Shown: positions 56,157 to 64,000 of the stretch, piece by piece
Numbering within the stretch: position 1 is the stretch's first letter
Layout: every line of letters starts with the position of its first letter
NCBI RefSeq assembly: GCF_016097555.1
Contig: NC_054712.1
Location: 40,167,740 to 40,231,739 of the forward strand
Direction: 5' to 3'
DNA from: Gigantopelta aegis
Lineage: Eukaryota > Mollusca > Gastropoda > Neomphalida > Peltospiridae
DNA length: 64,000 nt
Program-made: the position numbers and the translations under genes
The notes under the pieces: model-generated
Told to the model about the DNA's origin: nothing
Database searches by the model: none
What the model saw: only the letters and a program-made list of their open reading frames with translations

Positions 56157-56697
56157 TACTCTTTAAAAAAAAAAGTAGGTGAACTCTAATAAGAATTTAC
56201 AATTGCCAAAATTGTAAGGTATATTAGCTGCGGGGAATGGTTATATGATAATAGTGAATTAATTGGGCAACCATTACAACCAGTAGTACAGTAGATTTTA
56301 TGACTACCAAATATCTTGAAGGACGATTGGGGTCAGAAGTGAAATTTGAAACTTGAAGTTTTTTTTATCAGTAAATCACAAATTCAAATGATAAAACTGA
56401 CTAAAAACAAAACAAAACAACAACTGTATGATCAACAGAGTGAAAGAGGTTGACAGAAATAATGTTACACAGTGATTAATGGACCTTCTTGGAAATTGTC
56501 AAAATCAAGAATGACACCCCACACATGTGTACGGGGCAACTGCGTGATGCATTTGCAAACTATGGAATGTGTTTCGCTGTGTTGATAAACAGACCTGAAC
56601 GTTCTTTACTAGGATGTCTGTGGTCAAAACGTATGTTTGGTCTAATAGTTGATATTAACATTAATATTTCAGGTTCCCCTACTTTTTTTGAAGAGTA
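56157..56697. mobile_element. Tc1-type non-autonomous element, 541 bp
   Basis: Ends TACTCTTTAAAAAAAAAAGT and, reversed, TACTCTTCAAAAAAAGTAGG; TA at 56155-56156 and 56698-56699. First eight bases are shared with the Tc1-like elements in SSR1, but the inner end (AGTAGG) differs, so it follows another autonomous partner. The 79-codon frame inside is not recognised. Confidence 0.85.
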
Positions 56698-56699
56698 TA

Positions 56700-58572
56700 T
56701 TTTGATCATATTGTTTATGGTGATATAAATGTAAGCCATGAAAAATGCATAGAATACAGTTTTAGGTGTTCTGTTCTCCATCACACGTAAGGTGAGTGTT
56801 CTGTCACTAAGCTACATCCCATAGTTTTAGAAACCTGGCTACATGTTTTTCAAGCTATCTTTGTGCTATGAAATTGCAGGGCTCGTACTCAAGAATTGGT
56901 CTCCCATGACAATTTAAAAATAATTTCCATGGGTGAAATGGTCCACTGACATCAATTTTGAGCCTGTCTATGGCACATTGGCCCTGATTCTTATTGAACC
57001 CAGTATTTTTTGCCTCCTGAAACTATCCTTGATCTGCTACTGAAAGAATTAATTTATATAAATATTACTATGAAAATATTTGATTATTACATTTCTATAA
57101 TTATGGTTGAAATGTATTCTACAAGTCTGTTCATTCGTGACTGCACATGATCAATGCAGACCTTTTCTATAATATTACATGTACACATTAATCCTTGGAA
57201 ATGGTTTGTGACATAAATAAAATATTACTTGCTGTCAGTTTCTAAACAACATATTGATTGAAACTGTTAAAATTAAAAAAATAATAATAATAAATTACTA
57301 GCTAGTATTTATTCTGTTTTCATCCATATTTATTCTGTTTTCATCCATATATATTCCAAATTTTACGCAAAACAAAAACTGTATATACATATACCTAAGG
57401 ATCATTGATTTTTTTGGTATAATAATTTATTAATCCAAATCCCAGTTTATTCTTAGTGTGCTAAATAAATATGATGTTAAAATGAAATTATTCCTCTTCC
57501 CTGGGCATTTGCCTTTGTCGGTGAATAATCATTTCAATAAATTGTCTTCCTTAGTTATCTCCCCTAGATTGATAACAATAATTAATTTATACTTGTATTA
57601 TGCAGGAATGGCTAAGCAAGTAGACAGTAATGGGGCTGACTGAGATCAAGGGCACAAAGCACAGTTTCTAGGGTGTTTGGGTGTATGCTTCCCCTTAAAA
57701 ATGTTAAAACTAGATGTCCTGAAATGCAATATCCTGTATTCTACAAATAAAATTGATCTCTGCTTTAAGATTTACTACATATAATATTTTTGATTCAGAA
57801 TTATTGGGTGGGGGTGGGGGTGGGTGGGGTGGGTGGGGCTAGTGACCCCTGTTCCACCATGCCTGTTATGTTCATTTCCCCATGATATGTTGCCTCTGGA
57901 ATAGCAAGTAATCTAGGGTAAAAATTAATTTCAGATTCTTTTACACTGTACAGAATAGTTCTTCAGATAATTGTCATCCAGGGTTGGTATGGACGGGACT
58001 AGTTGAACAATGCATTATCATTTTATTATTAAGCTTTGTTATATTCATACTATAGCTATAAGCAAATTTTGAATCTCTTTTGATATCCATGGGCATTCAC
58101 TGAGTGATTGTGCATACCCCATGCCTGGTGATGGTGACTCCCATTGATGGTGATGGTGGCTTCCATTGATGGTGACTCCCACCAGATGTTTCCAATTAAC
58201 AATAATTTTAATGACTAAACTTGCATATTAAATACTTTTTTCTTGCTTAGAATAACATTATCTGTTAATGTGTTTATGGTCATCCTAATTTTTGTTTTAC
58301 CTAGTTCAAATTTAATTTCACTTTCTAAGGTTGATAATAGACACTTTCAGCATCACCGTTTTATAACTTATTTCACTTCATATCCACATTTCTTAATGGT
58401 ACAATTTTAAAAAGTATAATATTTTCTTCAAACACAATAATTATGCAGAATATTGATCCTGCTATTAGTAATCTTCAAACAAAATTTTTTTCAATAGCTA
58501 TTTCGTATTGAAATCTTTCCTGCCTTATGAAACTGAAAGAGTCATGCATCCAGTTTATAGTTAGATGCAAAC
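56700..58572. other. Intergenic DNA with simple repeats
   Basis: A 22-base direct repeat TATTCTGTTTTCATCCATA at 57309-57352, a G-rich tract at 57805-57839, an imperfect TGATGGTGACTCCCAT minisatellite at 58126-58190 and a fragment of the AGGGACATTCC MITE family at about 58195-58290. CAGGGCTCG at 56879 could be one end of a CAGGG-type element. No gene recognised. Confidence 0.45.
57805..57839 (+). repeat. G-rich tract, G-quadruplex candidate
   Basis: Six or more runs of three to five G separated by single T (GGGTGGGGGTGGGGGTGGGT..). Such a layout can form stacked G-quartets on the plus strand. Confidence 0.8.
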
Positions 58573-58870
58573 AGTTTGTTAAAGTTTGTTTTGTTTGACA
58601 ACACCACTAGAGGATATTGATTTATTAATCATCGGCCATTGGGTGTCAAACATTTGGTAATTTTGACGTAGCAAACCCACAACATTTTCCTATTAGTAGC
58701 AAAGGATGTTTTATATGCACCATCCCACAAACAGGACAGCACATACCACAGCCTTTGATATACCAGTCGTGGTGCACTGGCTCGAACGAGAAATAGCTCA
58801 GTGGGCGCACCAACAGGGATAGATCCTAGACCGACCACATATCAAGCGAGCACTTTACCACTGAGCTCCT
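58573..58870 (-). repeat. tRNA-derived SINE, family A
   Basis: Flanked by GTTAGATGCAAA (58561-58572) and GTTAGATACAAA (58871-58882). Tail at left, head with reversed TTTACCACTGAGCTCC at right. Confidence 0.88.
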
Positions 58871-58988
58871 GTTAGATACAAAGTGACATCATTCAATTGG
58901 AATATATACCGGCCTCGGTGGTTAGGCCATCGGTCTACAGGCTGGTAGGTACTGGGTTCAGATCCCAGTCGAGGCATGGGATTTTTAA

Positions 58989-60057
58989 CTCTTTCACCAC
59001 TAAGTTTTACAGCCTTGACCTTCCCTGCACACTGAGTTTAAATAGCAGATTTATGATCATGTTTGTTAAAGGATAAAACTACTTGTTTTATCATTAATTT
59101 TAGTTATAGGCTATACATTTCCAGAAAGGTGAATGGACGGCCGTCTAGATAAAAAAATAATACTTTAAAAATGTTAGATTCAACAGGTATAAATCTGGTA
59201 ATTACAGGTAAACTATGCATATTACTCAGCTATTTGAGTAGGTAGGACTGGTAATTAAAAAAAAAAACCCCAGTACAAATGTTTTTCTTGTTGGATAATT
59301 AATTAATTAACATTCCAATTACAATTTAAAAAATATATTTACAATGCTTTTGCAAAATTAACAAGCCGTAATAAGCTTTCATTTCATCATACCACACACC
59401 TTTGTTGTTAGCAGGATCTGTATCACGCTTTTTTTTGGCATTCATGTTGGTAAATTACACAATTTTTCCATACACTGTATTGGAATAAAATAGCGAAAAT
59501 TACTCTATGGCGTTTTGTGTTGACGTCAAACACTTTTACGAGCCCCGGATTTTTAGTAAACGTTGATCTGCAGGTAACCGAATATGGCTCATGAGTCCAG
59601 GTAAACTCAGGCGCGTGGTAAAACAGTGGCAAGTCATCTTGTAACTCGTCATCGGTATCATTTTCTTCTAAATTGCCATGTTGAATGACATTTCGTTCAC
59701 GATCGCCAATCTCGATTAAATCAAATGCACCAAACTCCATATTATCCCACATTTCATCATCGGAAAACCCGTCATCTGAATCGCAACCATTGTTTTTAAC
59801 AGACAAAATTTCGTCACCTCGGTTCATGTTTAATTACAGTCAGAATATCAGTATAAACTTAGAAAAACTCATTCAAAATTCGCTAGAACATGGGCGCAGC
59901 CATTACAGTGTGTCACATGGCAGCTATGGTCGCACGAGATTTTGTCTAATTATAATATTGACGCGTCACTCGGAGCCAAATATGAACAGGTGTTACAAGC
60001 GTGCTGAGAGGCACTGGATATCGCTAGCCGGTATACCGGCCTGTCGTGGTGAAAGAG
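58989..60057 (-). mobile_element. piggyBac-type element, internally deleted, 1069 bp
   Basis: Exact 12-base ends CTCTTTCACCAC. TTAA on both sides (58985-58988, 60058-60061), which is the TTAA already present in the SINE. A palindrome GCCGGTATACCGGC lies 17 bases inside the right end, like the subterminal repeats of this group. Holds only the N-terminal part of a transposase. Confidence 0.9.
59423..59827 (-). pseudogene. N-terminal fragment of a piggyBac-type transposase
   Basis: Starts at ATG 59827. Acidic N terminus (DSDDGFSDDEMWDN), then LPLFYHAPEFTWTHEPYSV and FTKNPGL, the usual lead into the DDE_Tnp_1_7 fold. Near 59450 the frame shifts; NMNAKKKRDTDPANNKGVW and MKAYYGLLIL follow in another frame. 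The catalytic aspartates are gone. Confidence 0.85.
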
Positions 60058-60471
60058 TTAATCCAGATACCAACTCCAAACCCTGAGTGAGTGCTCCGCA
60101 AGGCTCAATGGGCAGGTATAAACCACATGCACCGACCAGTGATCCATAAATGGTGCAACAAAGGCCATGCTTTGTGCTATCCTTCCTGTGGGAAGCGAAA
60201 ATAAAAGATCCCTTGCTGCCTGTCGTAAAAGAGTAGCGTATGTGGCGACAGTGGGTTTCCTCTAAAAAAAAAACGGTGTCAGAATGACCATATGTTTGAC
60301 GTCCAATAGTCGATGATAATATAAAAAATCAATGTGCTCTAGTGGCGTCGTTAAATAAAACAAACTATACTTTTTTTTACTGTTAAAACTTTCCAGACGA
60401 ATGTGTTGGGAGTGGGACTGATTACTCGTCTTTGCTTGTAAAGACTGGAAACATATTACAAAAAGTACAAA

Positions 60472-60760
60472 AAAGCACATTGATTAATTAATCATCATCT
60501 ATTGGATGTCAAACATTTGGTAATTCTGACTTGTAGTTATCAGAGAAAACTCGCTGCATTTTTCCTAATGCAACAAGGGATCTTTTATATGCACTTTCCC
60601 ACAGACAGGAAAGCACATATCACAACCTTTGACCAGTTGTGGTGCACTGATTGTAACGAGAAAAAAGCCAGTCAGTTGCATGGATCCACCGAGTTGGTTC
60701 AATCCTGCGACGCAAGCAACTCAGGCGAGATCTCAACCGACTGAGCTAAATACTGCCCCA
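60472..60760 (-). repeat. SINE, head type C
   Basis: Head at right, reversed GTATTTAGCTCAGTCGGTTG and GCAGGATTGAACC, which are good tRNA A and B boxes. Body as in family A; the tail is short. Same subfamily as 23366-23738. Confidence 0.82.
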
Positions 60761-61378
60761 CCCCCTCCCCCCCCCCCATCATATTACAATGGCAGCAAAC
60801 TAAAGACAGTCACTTTGCCACTTGAATACTTTAATGGCTTGCACATGTGATAATATTATTCACCTTTTGAGTCTTTCAAACTGCAGTTGGCTCCGTGTGT
60901 AACCTCAGGCAAGGGCAAGGCCATTTTGAACATAGTTACTTTCTCTACCGGTAATTACATTTGACTCTTAAATCATTTTAATGAATGGCTTTCATATTTG
61001 ATATGCTTGTTAACCGGAGGGGGGGGGGAGTCTTTCAGGTGGACACCCCAGGGTAAAATTATTAAGGTTTGTGCAACTTGTGGATTGATTGTACGTATTT
61101 TGCCTTTTATGTAAGTATCGACATAAGGTGATTGATTGGCTCCCTTCCTAAAATACTTAGACCTGTCGAGGTGAGGGCTGGTGATCATTAGCATTTCCTG
61201 TCAAAAGTCTGCATTCTGTCTGGTAGTTATTATTCAAGCATGTATTCAGTATTTGACAAGTATGTCAACCAGTCATAAATGATGGAACACATTTTTATTT
61301 TTGAAAAAAAATCACCCCAGAGTGAAAAATTGCACTTTTTAAAATGTCACTGATGTGCCAATCGTCAAGATAATAGGA

Positions 61379-61409
<31 letters not shown>

Positions 61410-62372
61410 ATTATTTAAGTTTTAAAAAAGTACAATCGTTAAGTACAGAACTAAAATTAAAAATAAAAGAAAAGAAATATAATAAGAGTTAAAACATTAG
61501 GCAGTCTTCACTTTGAGCTGTAGATCACTCCTGAAATGATGTCAGACGAGCTATCAGATGACGTTTCAAATAAAAGTTATTAATTTTTTTGTGTGCAAAG
61601 CTATCAATTTTCAGTTCTCCTAAAACTTTTAGGGTGAATGAGGAGAAGGAGAACAGGAGTACTGTTACCCAAGCTGCATTATTTGGGTGAGATCAAGGCT
61701 GGTTAATCAGTTAGTGATTTGATGCTTGGTGTCAGCCGTTCATGTGATGTAATTATGCAAAATATTTAACATGACTTTGATGTCATAAGCAGCTTAGAAA
61801 TATTGCTATCAAAAGGATTAGTCAAGTGTTGATTTGATAGTTTGTCACAGCCCTATTTTTTATATGTTGTAATTAAAGTTTGTTTCACGGAACATTTTGT
61901 TCAGTATCGCGTCATGATTAGCTAATTTTCAAAGATCACTACACACTTTTAAAACATTAAATAAGTAGTTTGCTAATCAATTTTCAATTGACGAAAAATA
62001 TCGCTAATCAAGATTTTGAAAACAAAAATGTTCCCTGTGTTTTGTTTAACATCACCACTAGAGAACATTAATTAATTAATCAATGACTATTTGGATGTCA
62101 AATGTTTGGTGATTTTTACCCAAAAGCTGGGATTTACTGAAGCAAGGAATTGTGCTATGATGTTATAAGCTGTTGAGAATTGAACTAATTTGTAGATACA
62201 AAAAGCTGTACAGCACTGGGCCTTAAAATAATTGACTAGATTACAAAAGCTTGGATCACTGTTTAATTTTATCATTATTTCTTGCATGCAATAAAGAGAG
62301 TGTTCCGGACGGGACAACAATGAGTCCCATTACTTAAAAATGGAATCGTCTAGCTTTAATATATTGCTATCA
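60761..62372. other. Intergenic DNA
   Basis: C run at 60766-60777, G run at 61018-61028, A run of about 26 at 61383-61408 and a family A SINE tail fragment at 62041-62122 (TTTTGTTTAACATCACCACT). No gene recognised. Confidence 0.45.
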
Positions 62373-62638
62373 GTAATTAATTTCAACTTATTTTCGTGCT
62401 TATATCCAATTACGGTTCAAGACAATTGTCCTGGGTACACACACACCTCACCTGTCTGGGCTGTCTGTCCAGAATAGAAGGTTAGTTGTTAGTGAAAGAG
62501 AAGTCGGCGTAGTGGTCTTACACCTACCCATTGAGTCGTTAAAAGTTGCTCTGAGTGGGAGCCGGTGCCAAGCTATGAACCCAGTACCTACCGGCCTTAT
62601 GTCTGATGGCTTAACCCACAACACCACCAAGACCAGTT
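62373..62638 (-). repeat. SINE, family D (B-like head, distinct tail), complete
   Basis: 11-base duplication TATTGCTATCA at 62362-62372 and 62639-62649. On the minus strand the head is ACTGGTCTTGGTGGTGTTGT with GGTACTGGGTTCATAGC; the tail is GGACAATTGTCTTGAACCG then TAATTGGATATAAGCACG. Confidence 0.9.
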
Positions 62639-62649
62639 TATTGCTATCA

Positions 62650-63436
62650 AGAATTTTAGTCATCTTTTAGTTTTTCCTAATGTAGTCGAAATCTGTGTGA
62701 AGTTTAAATAAAATTGAATATAATGAACACAACAAATTGCAAAATAGCTTTTTGATTGTGATTGTCTTGAACAAATGATCTATTTAACTAATGTGTATAC
62801 AGGACAGAAGTCTTTACGGTTGTACATAACTATTCACCTTTCATTGCAGTCACTGTGGCAAAATCTATTCTGTACAAAATGTCACAAAACCAGGACATGT
62901 CTATTTCATTATTTTTTTTAAATCAATATTCATTATTAATTGAAATGGATTGTATTGACAAGTTGAGGTGCTTGAACCTTTTGACTACCAGTATGAAAAC
63001 CCCCCAAAAAACCAAGGATTAAAAACAATTATGAGTCCAGGTAATTATTTGAAAAAGGTCACCATCATAAAAATAAATGAATGTCGCAGAATTGGTTATT
63101 GCAGAAGCATTCATTTGGATAGAGTAGTTCAGTTTTGGATCAATTTTCTTTTTTGTTCTCTCTTTATTATCTGTGTATAGATTTTATGCCGTCTGGCAGA
63201 ATCTGTTAGGATCTCGTGGTTTGCAAGACAATGTATAGTGACTTTGTTTTCATATTGACTGTAATGCAAGATTTTCCTGCAGAGCTTATTGCATAATTAA
63301 TCCATAAGTAATCATATGGTGTACTACATCTCACAGCTTGTCTCATGGAAACTGCTATAGTATTGAACAATTCTGTGGATTGTAGATTGATGAAAATGTG
63401 TTTTTTGTACGTTCATGTGTGTTTGTGTACTTAGTA
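62650..63436. other. Intergenic or intronic DNA
   Basis: A fair acceptor (TTTCATTGCAG) at 62850 is followed by a short open stretch (LWQNLFCTKCHKTRT in one frame) that ends within 60 bases. I could not make a convincing exon of it. Confidence 0.25.
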
Positions 63437-63745
63437 CCATCCATCCATCCATCCATCCATCCATCCATCCATCCATCCATCCATCCATCCATCCATCCAT
63501 CCAAATATCTAGTCATCCATCCATCCATCCATCCATCCAAAAATCCATCCATCCAAAAATCCATCCATTTGTCCATGTGTCATATCCATCCATCAAGTGA
63601 TCTATCCATCCAAACATCTAGTCATCTATCCATCCATCCATCCATCCATCCATCCATCCATCCATCCATCCATCCATCCATCCATACATCCATCCATACA
63701 TGTGTCTGTCCATTTATCCATATGTCTATCCATCCATCAAGTAGT
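63437..63745. repeat. (CATC)n microsatellite, interrupted
   Basis: Three main blocks of CATC repeats (63437-63502, 63514-63590, 63630-63700) with point changes. The HPSI-repeat frames it creates are not genes. Confidence 0.97.
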
Positions 63746-63769
63746 TGTTAATACATTAAATAGATACAT

Positions 63770-63960
63770 TAACCATGTAGCTAATTATCTTAGTGGTAGG
63801 GGACTGGGGGTTTGGTATATAACAAAGGTTGTGGTATGTGTTATCCTGTTTCTAGGAATTTGCAGTTGTTGATAGCTAACAGGAATAGGATTTCGTCTTT
63901 ATTCAACCAAATATCCCAATTAACATATCTGATTAAACAATGTGTTGAGATTACATTAAC
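63770..63960 (+). repeat. Old SINE fragment
   Basis: TATAACAAAGGTTGTGGTAT and GTGTTATCCTG are SINE body motifs; AAACAATGTGTTGAGA near 63935 recalls a family B tail. Highly diverged. Confidence 0.4.
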
Positions 63961-64000
63961 CAAAGGTTTATTCGTAGTGCCACAATTAATAGCATTCTTT

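Larger units (their letters stand above)
58911..60367 (+). repeat. Chimeric SINE (head B, tail A) split by a piggyBac-type element
   Basis: Head GGCCTCGGTGGTTAGGCC with B box GGGTTCAGATCCCA at 58911-58984. After the 1069-bp insert the body resumes at 60062 with ATCCAGATACCAACTCC as in intact family B copies. The tail (GACCATATGTTTGACGTCC, GTGCTCTAGTGGCGTCG) is family A. Confidence 0.92.

Noticed and set aside
56489-56728. 79-codon plus-strand frame
   Set aside because: Lies inside a non-autonomous Tc1-type element and runs over its right end; no domain seen.
63355-63872. HPSI-repeat and DGWM-repeat frames
   Set aside because: Translations of the (CATC)n microsatellite.
1-64000. Functional tRNA genes among the many A and B boxes
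   Set aside because: Every such pair heads a SINE; none folds as a complete tRNA with intact acceptor stem by eye.
1-64000. Retroviral, LTR or Polinton-type elements, CRISPR arrays, toxin systems
   Set aside because: No reverse transcriptase, integrase, capsid or polymerase motif and no regularly spaced short repeats of the CRISPR kind were seen.

Overview
The window reads as intron-rich nuclear DNA of a mollusc, most likely a gastropod. The SINE set (tRNA-headed elements whose tails look like ..TCGTTAAACAAAAC and ..TCGTTAAATAAAAC) is the kind I associate with marine snails, possibly neomphaline or vetigastropod. That placement is from memory and is not proven here. There is no bacterial, organellar or viral gene. 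I found no retroviral, LTR or Polinton copy that I could recognise.

Host genes. Three host loci can be defended. (1) A single-exon multi-pass membrane protein resembling TMEM276 lies at 256-831 (+). (2) A four-exon ZFTRAF1/CYHR1 gene (RING plus TRAF-type zinc fingers, 346 aa) lies at 16654-12107 (-). (3) A nine-exon SSR1 gene, the alpha subunit of the translocon-associated protein (TRAP) complex (307 aa), lies at 44784-22718 (-). All exon phases and splice sites of (2) and (3) close without a break. A fourth locus is suggested by a lone well-formed exon at 52741-52959 (+), which I cannot name. TMEM276 and ZFTRAF1 are also neighbours in human, so the first 17 kb may be an ancient gene pair, although here the two genes converge instead of running in tandem.

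Layout. 0-7 kb: TMEM276-like gene, several SINEs, a tandem repeat split by a SINE, and a minisatellite. 7-17 kb: ZFTRAF1 with an AT-rich 3' flank, and a tandemly duplicated exon-3 splice donor. 17-22.7 kb: intergenic DNA with a nested SINE pair, a near-perfect 26-bp hairpin and a TTAA-flanked MITE. 22.7-44.8 kb: SSR1, whose introns hold two nearly identical Tc1-like transposons (one with an intact transposase frame), a 4 x 861 bp tandem array, a 162-base pure-purine tract, a 3.9-kb long-terminal-repeat-inverted DNA element with three insertions of its own, and several MITEs. 45-50 kb: a three-level nest, a Mutator-like (MULE) remnant inside a CAGGG-ended element inside another Tc1-like element. 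51-64 kb: dispersed repeats, the orphan exon, chimeric SINEs (one cut by a piggyBac remnant, one by a MITE) and a (CATC)n tract.

The host genes do not form one pathway: SSR1 acts at the ER translocon and ZFTRAF1 is a cytoplasmic RING/TRAF-finger protein. The main interest is structural: exact target-site duplications that let the order of insertions be read, a possible multi-donor exon, and SINE heads and tails that have been swapped in both directions.
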